A stretch of 64,000 nt of DNA. Origin: Leucobacter luti (GTDB lineage: Bacteria; Actinomycetota; Actinomycetes; Actinomycetales; Microbacteriaceae). Within the stretch, counting starts at the first letter, position 1. Each line of letters begins with the position of its first letter. Both the position numbers and the translations under genes were made by a program. Below the pieces are notes generated by a model, which ran no database searches, was not told the DNA's origin, and saw only the letters and a list, made by a program, of their open reading frames with translations. Positions 1 to 7,248 of the stretch are shown here, in pieces. The stretch lies in NCBI RefSeq assembly GCF_019464495.1, contig NZ_CP080492.1, forward strand, positions 310,001 to 374,000, written 5' to 3'.

Positions 1-1
1 T

Positions 2-385
2 AGAGCCGAGATAGCTAACGTTGAGGCTATTCGGTCGGTCTCCAGAGAAAAGAGATTCCCGACCGCATTGAACCTAAGGTTGAGCCGCATTGGAGGAGTG
101 GTATTTAAGCTGGCATTCTCAAGCTTCTTGATCATTCTTGCCGCGCTTGTGGTGTGGGGATGGATTTGGGAGGTGGAAGCGTTTTCAGAGTCCTTCCGTG
201 ACGCCGGCCAAGGGATCATCCGCGCTGCGTCCGTATGGGGGCTACCAATATCTCTATTGTCGTTCCTTCTTGGAGCCTTCTTGCGGTCGAGAGGTTCAAC
301 GATATCTAGGCGTGCTCGACGCGCAGTTCGCGAATTGCGGAAATCATTGAAAGACAAACGAGCCCTTGTCTGGTTGGGCGTCTAG
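2..385 (+). CDS. C-terminal part of an unrecognised membrane protein, open at the left edge
   Basis: The frame is open from the first bases of the window, so the true start may lie outside; internal TTG (68) and GTG codons are possible but have no clear ribosome site. The visible 127 residues begin with a charged stretch, then two hydrophobic segments (about residues 33-52 and 77-92) and a strongly basic tail (RRARRAVRELRKSLKDKR). That suggests two membrane passes with a cytoplasmic basic end. No family was recognised. GC is lower than in the housekeeping genes further right, in line with accessory DNA. Confidence 0.45.
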   Translation, partial: RAEIANVEAIRSVSREKRFPTALNLRLSRIGGVVFKLAFSSFLIILAALVVWGWIWEVEAFSESFRDAGQGIIRAASVWGLPISLLSFLLGAFLRSRGSTISRRARRAVRELRKSLKDKRALVWLGV

Positions 386-645
386 GTGTGCTTTCAGCAC
401 TTTTGTCGATGTGACCAAGTTCACGGGTTCTTCTGGTCCTTCGCGGCGTACATGCGCTCTTTCATTCAGTCTGGTGACATCACTTGTGAGTTTTCCTACT
501 TGCCTGGGGAGATCGACACTAGTTGGTCATGATTAGTCGAGGCGGCAAATTCAGGTCTTGTCGGTGAGAGGACTGCCCCCTCACTTGCCCTTCACGGGTG
601 GGTGAGGGGGCTTTTGTCGTTGGTGGATGCGCGTACGCTGTGCTC
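386..645. other. Intergenic stretch with no recognised gene
   Basis: Both strands show no convincing coding pattern and no tRNA-like fold. The only clear element is the hairpin at its right end, listed separately. Confidence 0.4.
576..615 (+). terminator. Intrinsic terminator-like hairpin
   Basis: CCCCCTCAC pairs perfectly with GTGAGGGGG across a 17-nt loop and is followed by CTTTT. It lies just before the SRAP remnant and would end a rightward transcript from the region before it. Confidence 0.6.
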
Positions 646-1339
646 ATGTGCGGGAGAGTCATTGTCGACTACGACGAGAACATGGGCGTGGCCAAGGGGA
701 CTGAGCTCGCGGGCTGGCTTACTGAGCGGCCGGCGGGCTATCAGCCGAGCTGGAACTTGAAGCCGACGCAGCCTATCCCTGTAGCGTTTCACTGACCATA
801 AAGACGGCGAGCACCGATTCGAGTATGCGTACTGGTCGCTTGTCCCGATCTGGTCGAAGGAACTCAAGACGAAGTTCCCCACGTTTAACGCACGCTCTGA
901 GACGGCAGCGGAAAAGGCCAGCTTCAAAGCGTCGGTGAAGAACCGGCGCTGCATCATCCCGGTCACCGGATTCTACGAATGGACGGGCCCGAAAACGAGT
1001 CGGACTTCGCACGCGATCTTCGGCCCTGACCCAATCATCCCCATGGCCGGCCTCTACTCTTGGTGGCACGAACCAGACGCCGGTGATGATGAGGGATGGC
1101 ATCTCACCGCGACGATCCTTACACGTGCATCTTCTGGTGTGATGGAACCGCTGCATGACCGAATGCCGGTCTTCATGTCAGACGAGCTGCTGGGGGACTG
1201 GCTGGACCCGGAGACTTCCGGTGATCAGCTATTGATGGATGCTGTCTCGGAGGCGTCGCTGCCGATCAGTGAGCAGCTGCGCGAGTATGCGGTGAAGCCG
1301 TTGCGTGGTGATGGGCCGGAGCTAATTCTGCCCGCTTGA
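646..1339 (+). pseudogene. SRAP-family (YedK/HMCES-like) abasic-site protein, frameshifted
   Basis: SRAP proteins crosslink to abasic sites in single-stranded DNA through Cys2. The gene opens with ATG-TGC (MCGRV, so Cys2 is present), but the frame ends at a TGA at 793-795. Dropping one T from the TTT run at 787-789 restores AFTDHKDGEHRFEYAYW and then NARSET, GFYEW (active-site Glu) and LHDRMPV (active-site His) through to the stop. All expected catalytic residues are therefore present, split over two frames. A single +1 indel is the only lesion seen, so this is either a recent pseudogene or a sequencing indel. Intact length would be about 230 residues, normal for the family. Its 3' end overlaps the end of a small minus-strand gene. 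Confidence 0.85.
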
Positions 1340-1570
1340 CCTTGGTGCCTGGCCCGCTGTCTCAGGTCGCTGTCCCGCGGTATGGGCGGCGTTGGGTGGG
1401 GCCTGCTGTGCGAGCTTCTGCCTAGCCTCATGCCACTGTCGGCTTCCTGGTGGGTAACCGTTGCCGTCTGGTTCGTGTCGCTTGAGCCAGGGGACTGCAT
1501 CGCCGGCTTCGCGTAGGGAAGTGTAGATGCCAACCATTCTGCGTGCAGCGGGGTTGAGTTCCCACTTCAT
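1322..1570 (-). CDS. Small protein of unknown function
   Basis: The predicted 82-residue protein starts MKWELNPAARRMVG and has a compact, plausible N-terminal half (SLREAGDAVPWLKRHEP, PPGSRQWHEAR), followed by a low-complexity Gln/Ala/Pro tail. The frame stays open further upstream but that part looks non-coding, so the ATG at 1570 was chosen; no good ribosome site is visible. It converges on and slightly overlaps the SRAP remnant. No family or function was recognised. Confidence 0.4.
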   Translation of the reverse strand: MKWELNPAARRMVGIYTSLREAGDAVPWLKRHEPDGNGYPPGSRQWHEARQKLAQQAPPNAAHTAGQRPETAGQAPRSSGQN

Positions 1571-1721
1571 GACTATGTAGCGTACGGCGCCGCATTGTGG
1601 GGTTTCGGTGCTCAAAACACTCGGAGTAGTGGGGTGATCAGAACGCTCTAGGCAATAGCCAATTGTACTGCTCATGCTTAGACTCAGAATTGCTGTGATT
1701 AATCTTAATGAAAGGAACGTT

Positions 1722-2396
1722 TTGAAAATTAGAAACATTATTACGGGCTGCGCCGCAGCCTTGCTTCTCGTATCAACGTCAACCTCAGCGGCACTGGCGG
1801 GCGACGAAGATAGCGCGTTCGCAGATAACGTCCCAGTTATAACTGAGGAAATTGAAGGCGCCGAGCAAATAGACGGGAAAGTGACATTCGAGTCAGATCA
1901 AACACAGCTCACGGTACTCCCGTCAACTGCCCCTGAACCAACGGCGGCTGAGTTGGCGGCAAAGGCGCGCTACATCACTTGCAACCTCAACGTCGAGAAT
2001 GTCCACCCCTCTGCGCACGTATCCGGGACGATTAACGGTGTTGCAAAGATCACCTGTGATGCGGCAGCGGGTAGTTTGACGCTGCATTACTCATTGATCC
2101 GAGTTTCGCCAAATAACAAGCAATGGGCTGCACCGTCTAAGTCGAATGCGGGCAAGAAGACGATTCAGAACAACAAGGGTGTGCCATGCAGCAACGGCCC
2201 TGCTAAGTTCCAGGGCTGGGCGCAAGGGCAGCTCACGCCTCCTGCTGGATACCAAGTCCTTGGGGATGCGACATCAAACAAGTGGGGCAAGACGCTCCAA
2301 GTAGCGTGTGGTGGAGCGAAACGTGCGGCCGTCGAGACTCCTGAGAATGCAGAGACGCTCACCGTTACCTTTGTGCGTAACGATATTTCGGAGTAG
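1722..2396 (+). CDS. Secreted protein of unknown function, AT-rich
   Basis: Start TTG is preceded by AAAGGA at a suitable distance. The 224-residue product has a basic n-region (MKIRN), a hydrophobic core and an ALA|GDED signal-peptidase-I-like site near residue 26. The mature part is acidic at first, then has two cysteine pairs (ITCNLN...KITCDA and GVPCSN...VACGG) that could form disulfides outside the cell. No family was recognised. Base composition is clearly more AT-rich than the chromosome around it and codon choice is relaxed, which points to acquisition by transfer. A strong hairpin follows the stop. Confidence 0.65.
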   Translation: MKIRNIITGCAAALLLVSTSTSAALAGDEDSAFADNVPVITEEIEGAEQIDGKVTFESDQTQLTVLPSTAPEPTAAELAAKARYITCNLNVENVHPSAHVSGTINGVAKITCDAAAGSLTLHYSLIRVSPNNKQWAAPSKSNAGKKTIQNNKGVPCSNGPAKFQGWAQGQLTPPAGYQVLGDATSNKWGKTLQVACGGAKRAAVETPENAETLTVTFVRNDISE

Positions 2397-2423
2397 CTAA
2401 GCGCTCCGTAGAGATGCTGCGCC

Positions 2424-2463
2424 CTCGTGTGACGTGGAACACTCGGAGTCCACGTCACACGAG
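2424..2463. terminator. Bidirectional terminator-like hairpin between convergent genes
   Basis: CTCGTGTGACGTGGA and its exact reverse complement flank a 10-nt loop, a perfect 15-bp stem. It sits between the end of the secreted-protein gene and the end of the minus-strand gene, and contains that gene's TGA stop. No long T-run follows. Confidence 0.6.
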
Positions 2464-2775
2464 AGGAGCAAAACGACCTATCTCTACGACCTCACCCTCG
2501 TTGGGGTTTGTCCCGGCAAGGCGCAAAAGGCTGGAAGCCCTAGGTTCGAGAAATCCAGTTTCATCTGATTCATCTGCTTCTACGAACAACTCGTACGGCC
2601 CGTCGTGTCTTTTTGAGTTCAGCCAACTGAGTGCTTCAAACACATCGGACGCTTCCAAAAGCACATATGCGTCCAGCGCCCATGCCTCGCCTGACTCCTC
2701 CCACAAGTTCACCCGATACACCGGGGATGACGTTGTGTATTCAGGCTCGGCATGAACTGTCGGCAAGATTTTCAT
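2455..2775 (-). CDS. Small conserved-looking protein of unknown function
   Basis: The 106-residue product starts MKILPTVHAEPEY and contains SPVYRVNLWEE, AWALDAYVL, DVFEALSWLN and a C-terminal NPNEGEVVEIGRF. It looks like a compact cytosolic domain, and similar short proteins occur in Microbacteriaceae (from memory, function unknown). The upstream continuation of this frame belongs to the overlapping remnant of the preceding gene in another frame, so the ATG at 2775 is preferred. Its start overlaps the end of that broken gene by about 34 nt, suggesting a former two-gene unit. Confidence 0.55.
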   Translation of the reverse strand: MKILPTVHAEPEYTTSSPVYRVNLWEESGEAWALDAYVLLEASDVFEALSWLNSKRHDGPYELFVEADESDETGFLEPRASSLLRLAGTNPNEGEVVEIGRFAPLV

Positions 2776-3313
2776 GGGAGTCACGATACCTGAAGGCTTC
2801 AAGATCCGATACGTCCCCCTCAGGGTCTTCGATTGCTTGCTTAAGGTACGGCAACAGCTCCCTGGGAGTTGGTGTAGAAGTGCGAGTAGCGCTTGAGCCA
2901 CATCTTCAGGCGTATCGTCGTCTGCCTAGAATTGTGCGACCACATCTGCGATCTGCTCACGCGTTCGTGCGACTAGTGCAGCACCCCACACAGCACGGGC
3001 GACGCTCGCAGCTGTTTCGAGATCCTGGCAGGGTAATTCCGGGTGGATTGAGTTCTGCCGTTCCACTTCTGCGCGTGCGGGGATACGCCCGGTCAGGGGC
3101 GGTCATTTCCCGCAGCGCCATGATGCGATCGATCATTCCTCTCGGCATCCACGAAAGGAGCAGCGCGCCGTCAGGGATCTGGCATGCAGCTTTCGCGGAC
3201 GCCCAGTCGGGACCTTCACCCACCACCTCGATGATCTCGAACTTCGAAATGTCCCGAGTGGTGGGGTCCTCGACCATGGCGGCACCGAGAGCAATACGAC
3301 CACGAGCAAACAT
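2742..3313 (-). pseudogene. Degraded gene of unknown function (two frameshifts and a stop)
   Basis: Reading from ATG at 3313 gives MFARGRIALGAAMVEDP, then KFEIIEVVGEGPDWASAKAA and MIDRIMALREMTAPD. At the GGG run (3088-3090 on the minus strand) the frame must shift to continue as RIPARAEVERQNSIHPEL ... REQIADVVAQF. A TAG follows at 2926-2928, and the same frame goes on as TPEDVAQALLALLHQLP. A second shift near 2860-2862 then gives ELLPYLKQAIEDPEGDVSD to a TGA at 2742. The joined product would be about 190 residues. The protein-like character on both sides of each break is the evidence for one former gene. No family was recognised. Confidence 0.6.
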
Positions 3314-3403
3314 GGCTATAGCGTAGCCCCGCGAAGCGCCCCGCAATTATCACTTGCGCCCCGTTTGCGACCCACACCTATATGTGAAGCGAGCCACAAA
3401 CGG

Positions 3404-3431
3404 AAAAACCCCCGGCGTGACCGGGGGTTTT
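3404..3431 (-). terminator. Terminator of the tRNA Gly-Cys-Val cluster
   Basis: On the minus strand AAAACCCCCGG pairs with CCGGGGGTTTT across a 5-nt loop and ends in a T-run. It follows the 3' end of tRNA-Val by a few bases. Confidence 0.85.
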
Positions 3432-3436
3432 GTCTG

Positions 3437-3508
3437 TGCGCGATACTGGGATCGAACCAGTGACCTCTTCCGTGTCAGGGAAGCGCGCTACCGCTGCGCC
3501 AATCGCGC
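3437..3508 (-). tRNA. tRNA-Val (anticodon GAC)
   Basis: On the minus strand the acceptor GCGCGAT pairs with ATCGCGC, discriminator A. The anticodon arm CTTCC-CTGACAC-GGAAG and T-arm ACTGG-TTCGATC-CCAGT are complete. CCA is not encoded. It is last in a three-tRNA minus-strand cluster, and its 3' end faces the accessory region to the left. Confidence 0.95.
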
Positions 3509-3533
3509 CTATACAGGCTATTTTGTTGTAGAG

Positions 3534-3604
3534 AGGTGGCGACGGGATTCGAACCCGTGTATACGGCTTTGCAGGCCGCTGCCTCGCCTCTCGGCCACGC
3601 CACC
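3534..3604 (-). tRNA. tRNA-Cys (anticodon GCA)
   Basis: The acceptor GGTGGCG/CGCCACC carries discriminator U, as expected for tRNA-Cys. The anticodon loop reads CTGCAAA and the T-arm is ACGGG-TTCGAAT-CCCGT. CCA is not encoded. Confidence 0.95.
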
Positions 3605-3661
3605 GTATGGTGTTGCCACCTATTCAATTAATTGCAGCAATTGACCGAAGTCAATTACCAG

Positions 3662-3733
3662 AGCGGATGACGAGATTCGAACTCGCGACCCTCACCTTGG
3701 CAAGGTGATGCGCTACCACTGCGCTACATCCGC
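3662..3733 (-). tRNA. tRNA-Gly (anticodon GCC)
   Basis: The acceptor GCGGATG/CATCCGC has discriminator U. The anticodon loop reads TTGCCAA and the T-arm is CGAGT-TCGAATC-TCG type. It is the first tRNA of the minus-strand cluster; a TATAGT -10-like box lies about 30 nt upstream. Confidence 0.95.
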
Positions 3734-3762
3734 ATGTTCACGTTGTTCCGTGTACTTGAATG

Positions 3763-3768
3763 ACTATA
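3763..3768 (-). promoter_or_regulatory. -10 box (TATAGT) of the Gly-Cys-Val tRNA cluster
   Basis: TATAGT on the minus strand lies about 30 nt before the first tRNA. No convincing -35 was found at standard spacing. Confidence 0.45.
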
Positions 3769-3907
3769 GAGGGGTTTTGGCATACCGCGCAAATTAGCCC
3801 GGCGTCCCCGGGCGCGCCGCTGCGTTGAGCCGCATTTTTCCGCCGTTTTTCGACTTGTTTGCCGATTCGGGGCGAAGGATGCGGGTGGTGGCGGATACTG
3901 TGGACAC

Positions 3908-4927
3908 ATGGCGAAGAACACCCGCTCCCCGCTCAAGCGCGGCCTGTGGATCGTGTTCTTCTTGCTGCTCATCGGCGCGGTTGTCTTCGCGGCGACGTAT
4001 CGCCAGGAGATCAAAGATCACTTCTCGGCGGCAGGATTCGAACCCAGCCAGAGAGTCACCGAGGTCCTTTCTTCGCTGCGCCTTTCCGAGGCTGGGGAGC
4101 GAGTGTTTCTCGCAACGCACCCGACGGTCGACGGCAGCCAGAACTTCAACGAGCAGTGCGCGGAGGTGGACCACTCCGAGGAGGGGCACGTGCTGGGGTG
4201 TTTCACTCACGACCGCATCCACCTCTACGACGTGACTGATGACCGGGTGACGGGAATCGTTGAGGTGACAGCGGCACACGAGCTGCTGCACGCAACATTT
4301 GCGAGGCTCGGGGAGGGGGATCGCGCGGCCCTCAGCGCGAAACTGCGGCAGGAGTATGACCGGATGTCTGCAACGGATCCGGATCTGAAAGAGCGCATGT
4401 CGGTGTACGAGCACCTCTCCGACACTGCGTTTGCGAATGAGTTGCACTCGGTGCTCGGCACCGAGGTGCGCGAGCTCCCTGGTTGGCTCGAGCGCCACTA
4501 TGAGCAGTGGTTTCGTGATCGCCGCTCAATTGTGGACGCGTTCGCCTCCTATCACGCAGTGTTTGTCGACCTTCAGAACCAGGCTGACAGCATTCGCTCC
4601 GAGATGAAAGCGCTGCGTGCCGACGTCGAAGCACGCAAGGTGGCCTATGGAGACGCGGTCGATCAGTTCAACGCAGATGCGGCCGACTTTGGTGCGCGAA
4701 ACGAGCGCTTCGAGTTCTCCGCAGCACCAGATGAGTTTGAGCGCATCCGAGCAGAGCTTGAGTGGCGCCGCGGCGATCTCGAGGTGACGCTCACGGGACT
4801 GCAAGCGGATATTGATCGCTACAACGCGCTCCGGGACCAGCTCACCGCACTCAGTGAGGTGAGCTCGGATCTCGACCAGCAGCTCAACAGCGATCTTGCC
4901 CCTGTCACGACACGCCCGACCGAATAG
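3908..4927 (+). CDS. Membrane-anchored HEXXH putative metalloprotease with coiled-coil tail
   Basis: The 339-residue product has a basic N-terminus, one transmembrane helix (about residues 12-30) and a globular part containing an HELLH motif at residues 124-128, the zinc-binding signature of many metalloproteases, in the context VEVTAAHELLHATF. Two cysteines (in NEQCAEV and LGCFTH) precede it. From about residue 205 to 325 the sequence is charged and heptad-like, predicting a long coiled coil. This suggests an extracytoplasmic peptidase-like domain on the cell surface. The substrate is unknown and peptidase activity is inferred only from the motif. It stands alone between tRNA genes. Confidence 0.7.
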   Translation: MAKNTRSPLKRGLWIVFFLLLIGAVVFAATYRQEIKDHFSAAGFEPSQRVTEVLSSLRLSEAGERVFLATHPTVDGSQNFNEQCAEVDHSEEGHVLGCFTHDRIHLYDVTDDRVTGIVEVTAAHELLHATFARLGEGDRAALSAKLRQEYDRMSATDPDLKERMSVYEHLSDTAFANELHSVLGTEVRELPGWLERHYEQWFRDRRSIVDAFASYHAVFVDLQNQADSIRSEMKALRADVEARKVAYGDAVDQFNADAADFGARNERFEFSAAPDEFERIRAELEWRRGDLEVTLTGLQADIDRYNALRDQLTALSEVSSDLDQQLNSDLAPVTTRPTE

Positions 4928-4989
4928 GGGACTCGGCCCGTGAATCCGCGGCACGCACCCCTCATGTCACGCGTGGCCCTGAATCCGTG

Positions 4990-4995
4990 TACTAT
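4990..4995 (+). promoter_or_regulatory. -10 box (TACTAT) of tRNA-Val(CAC)
   Basis: TACTAT lies 37 nt before the tRNA. The leader holds a small GCCC-GAAA-GGGC hairpin before the mature 5' end. Confidence 0.5.
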
Positions 4996-5032
4996 CGATC
5001 AAGTTGGCACGGCCCGAAAGGGCACACGCAAC

Positions 5033-5105
5033 GGGCGATTGGCGCAGTTGGTAGCGCGCTTCCTTCACACGGAAGAGGTCATCAGTTCGAGTCTGGTATC
5101 GCCCA
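5033..5105 (+). tRNA. tRNA-Val (anticodon CAC)
   Basis: The acceptor GGGCGAT pairs with ATCGCCC, discriminator A. The anticodon arm CTTCC-TTCACAC-GGAAG and T-arm ATCAG-TTCGAGT-CTGGT are intact. It is a second valine isoacceptor, close to the GAC gene but on the other strand. Confidence 0.95.
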
Positions 5106-5110
5106 CAAAC

Positions 5111-5137
5111 AAACCCCCGGCCTTCCCGGGGGTTTTT
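5111..5137 (+). terminator. Terminator after tRNA-Val(CAC)
   Basis: AAACCCCCGG pairs with CCGGGGGTTT across a 5-nt loop, followed by TT and a T-rich stretch. Confidence 0.85.
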
Positions 5138-5165
5138 GTGTTTCTCTGAGCTGACTGTCCGGTTT

Positions 5166-6548
5166 TTAGCGCTGCTGCAAGCTCGCGAGCCGCCGCACTC
5201 CCTCGCGCAACTCTGGTTCCGCGGCAGCTCCGAAGGAGAGTCGCACATACGGCGCGGGTGGCTCATCAGCGTAGAAATGCCGACCGTCTCCGACGAGCAC
5301 TCCAGCAGCGTGCGCAGCGGTGACCACTTCGCGCGTGTCTGTCCCGTGTGGCAGGCGGAGCCACAGGTGCAGTCCACCGCGAGGAATCATGGGGATTCGA
5401 GCTGCTGGGAGTGAGCTCGTGACCGCCTCGACAAGCACGTCTCTTCGCACCGCAAGCTCGCTGCGCACTCGTTTCAGGTGCCGCTGCCACGCTCCGGAGG
5501 TGAGGAGTTCCAGCGCCGTCTCTTGCAGCACCGGAGCGACGCAGAGGTCGTCGGCGACCCGTGCCGCTCTGAGGCGTTCGCCAGCCGGCCCGCGCGCGAT
5601 GATCGCACCAAGACGGAGCCCGGGAGAGATCGGCTTTGACAGCGTCATGACGGACACAACGTGTCCGTCAGGGGCTGAAGCGAAGAGGGGTGCTGGCGCG
5701 GGCTCGTCAATGCTGAGTTGCCGCGCCCAGTCATCCTCGATGATGAACGCTCCGTGGGCGACGGCGAGCGCCACGACCGCGCGTCTGCGCTCCGCACTCA
5801 GCACGACCCCTGTCGGATTCGCGTAGCTCGGCTGCAGGTAGATCACTCGCGCACGGGTACGCTCGAGCTCTGCAGCGAGTTGGTCAACGAGGATCCCGTG
5901 GTCGTCGCTCGGCACTGCGGCGATCCGCAAGCCCGCGCTCTGAGCCGCCAGGATCGCACCGGGGTAACTCGGGCTTTCCGTAATAACGGTGCTCCCGGGC
6001 TCTGCGAGTGTACGCATCGCGTACACGAGTCCCTGCTGTCCGCCCGCCACCACGAGCACTTCGGAGGGGTCGGCTCGGTATTCGGCAGCGAGTACGCGGC
6101 GGAGTTCGACGGATCCGGCCGGGGGAGTCATGGCCCACGTGCGCGGTGACTTTGCGGCCCGTGCGCCGATCCGGTGCAGTTCTGGTCCGGGCTGGAGTTC
6201 AGGAGCGAGATAGCCCCAGGAGAGCGGGATGAGGTGTGGGGACCCGTAGTTCCCCAGTCGTGAGGCACGGTCTGGATCGACACGCACGGGGCCGAGTGCC
6301 TGTGACTGCCAGGCGAAGTCCGGCTCGGACACACGCTGCCGGCCCAGTGCAAAGGTGCCGCGCCCGGGCTCAGCCCGCACTTTCCCGAGCGCGGTGAGCT
6401 CCGCCAGCGCCGCCGAGATCGTCGCGGGGCTCGCGCGGAACTCCGCTGCGAGTTCGCGCACGCCTGGAAGTTTGGTGCCAGCCGACATCTCCAACAGCCG
6501 CGCACTGAGTGCAGCGGCAATCTCAGCCGACCTGTTATTCTGAATCAT
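5166..6548 (-). CDS. MocR-type (GntR/aminotransferase fusion) transcriptional regulator
   Basis: The product (460 residues from ATG at 6548) has an N-terminal winged helix of GntR type (LPGVRELAAEFRASPATISA, about residues 25-80) fused to a fold-type I aminotransferase domain. PLP-site features are visible: YLQPSYANPTG, IIEDDWARQLS and the internal-aldimine lysine in TLSKPISPGLRLG. MocR proteins bind PLP and usually regulate vitamin B6, GABA, taurine or amino-acid genes; which applies here is not evident. It is divergent from a GNAT acetyltransferase across a 128-bp gap containing the palindrome TAACGTTA, so control of that gene and of itself is likely but inferred. Confidence 0.88.
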   Translation of the reverse strand: MIQNNRSAEIAAALSARLLEMSAGTKLPGVRELAAEFRASPATISAALAELTALGKVRAEPGRGTFALGRQRVSEPDFAWQSQALGPVRVDPDRASRLGNYGSPHLIPLSWGYLAPELQPGPELHRIGARAAKSPRTWAMTPPAGSVELRRVLAAEYRADPSEVLVVAGGQQGLVYAMRTLAEPGSTVITESPSYPGAILAAQSAGLRIAAVPSDDHGILVDQLAAELERTRARVIYLQPSYANPTGVVLSAERRRAVVALAVAHGAFIIEDDWARQLSIDEPAPAPLFASAPDGHVVSVMTLSKPISPGLRLGAIIARGPAGERLRAARVADDLCVAPVLQETALELLTSGAWQRHLKRVRSELAVRRDVLVEAVTSSLPAARIPMIPRGGLHLWLRLPHGTDTREVVTAAHAAGVLVGDGRHFYADEPPAPYVRLSFGAAAEPELREGVRRLASLQQR

Positions 6549-6560
6549 GAGGCTAGTCAA

Positions 6561-6568
6561 TAACGTTA
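6561..6568. promoter_or_regulatory. Candidate operator palindrome (TAACGTTA)
   Basis: An 8-bp perfect palindrome lies about 12 bp from the start of the MocR-type regulator in the divergent intergenic gap. Binding by that regulator is only inferred from position. Confidence 0.3.
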
Positions 6569-6676
6569 CCCACCTTTTCGGCAAGTTGTTACTGATGAAA
6601 TCCGGTCCCCGCGGCCCTCCCACGTGCGCATATTTGCCCCGCACACACCATCACACACTGACACAAGGAACAACAC

Positions 6677-7135
6677 ATGACTTCGCCTACCGCCATCGTC
6701 CGCCCGATCGAGCCTGCAGACCAGGCCCGCTGGCGCCAACTGTTTCGTGAGTACCGCGCGTTCTACCTTTTGCCGGAGTCAGAGGAGATCGTGACTCGGG
6801 CCTGGGAGTGGTTCATGGATCCCGCGCACACCTCCAACGCCCTCGTCGCTGAGGTGCACGGCGAAATCGTCGGGTTCGCGCACCACCGCCCTGTGGTGGC
6901 ACCATCGCTCGGTGTCACCGCCCGCTTCCTCGATGATCTCTTCACAGATCCTGCAGCGCGTGGCCGGGGCGTTGGACGCGCGCTCATCACCAAACTGCGT
7001 GAGATTGCCGCTGCCGAGGGGAGCGGCTTCGTGCAGTGGGTCACTGCCGAGGACAATCACCAGGCACAGGCTCTGTACAACACGCTCGCCACGCGCACGA
7101 GCTGGGTCACGTATGAGGCAACTCCGGGCGCCTAA
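6677..7135 (+). CDS. GNAT-family N-acetyltransferase
   Basis: The 152-residue product has a typical GNAT fold: VRPIEPADQARWRQLF at the start, VGFAHH on strand 4, the acetyl-CoA loop DPAARGRGVGRALI (R/Q-x-x-G-x-G/A type) and an ALYN motif near the end. AAGGA precedes the ATG. It uses acetyl-CoA to acylate an amine or N-terminus; the substrate is unknown. It is divergent from the MocR-type regulator, so a link to amino-acid or amine metabolism is plausible. A large hairpin follows the stop. Confidence 0.88.
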   Translation: MTSPTAIVRPIEPADQARWRQLFREYRAFYLLPESEEIVTRAWEWFMDPAHTSNALVAEVHGEIVGFAHHRPVVAPSLGVTARFLDDLFTDPAARGRGVGRALITKLREIAAAEGSGFVQWVTAEDNHQAQALYNTLATRTSWVTYEATPGA

Positions 7136-7144
7136 CTCCGGGCG

Positions 7145-7179
7145 GCAGGGGAGCCCGGCCTCGTGCCGGGCACCCCTGC
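7145..7179 (+). terminator. Strong hairpin after the acetyltransferase gene
   Basis: GCAGGGG-A-GCCCGGC pairs with GCCGGGC-A-CCCCTGC across a 5-nt loop (14 bp with one A/A mismatch). No long T-run follows, so it may act as a stem-only terminator. Confidence 0.55.
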
Positions 7180-7203
7180 GTTTCCTGGACGTCCGGCAAA
7201 CGC

Positions 7204-7209
7204 TAGAAT
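7204..7209 (+). promoter_or_regulatory. -10 box (TAGAAT) of thrS
   Basis: TAGAAT lies 40 nt before the GTG start; GAAGGAG at 7233-7239 is the ribosome site. No T-box was seen in the short leader. Confidence 0.4.
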
Positions 7210-7248
7210 TGACGGGTCCGTATCCTCACCCCGAAGGAGTGTGCCCAC

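Noticed and set aside
3397..3403. CCGTTTG/CAAACGG inverted repeat at 3361-3403 as an att site
   Set aside because: Only 7-bp arms; no second copy or integrase in the window.
7202..7248. T-box before thrS
   Set aside because: The leader is under 50 nt and lacks the GGTGG...ACC core.
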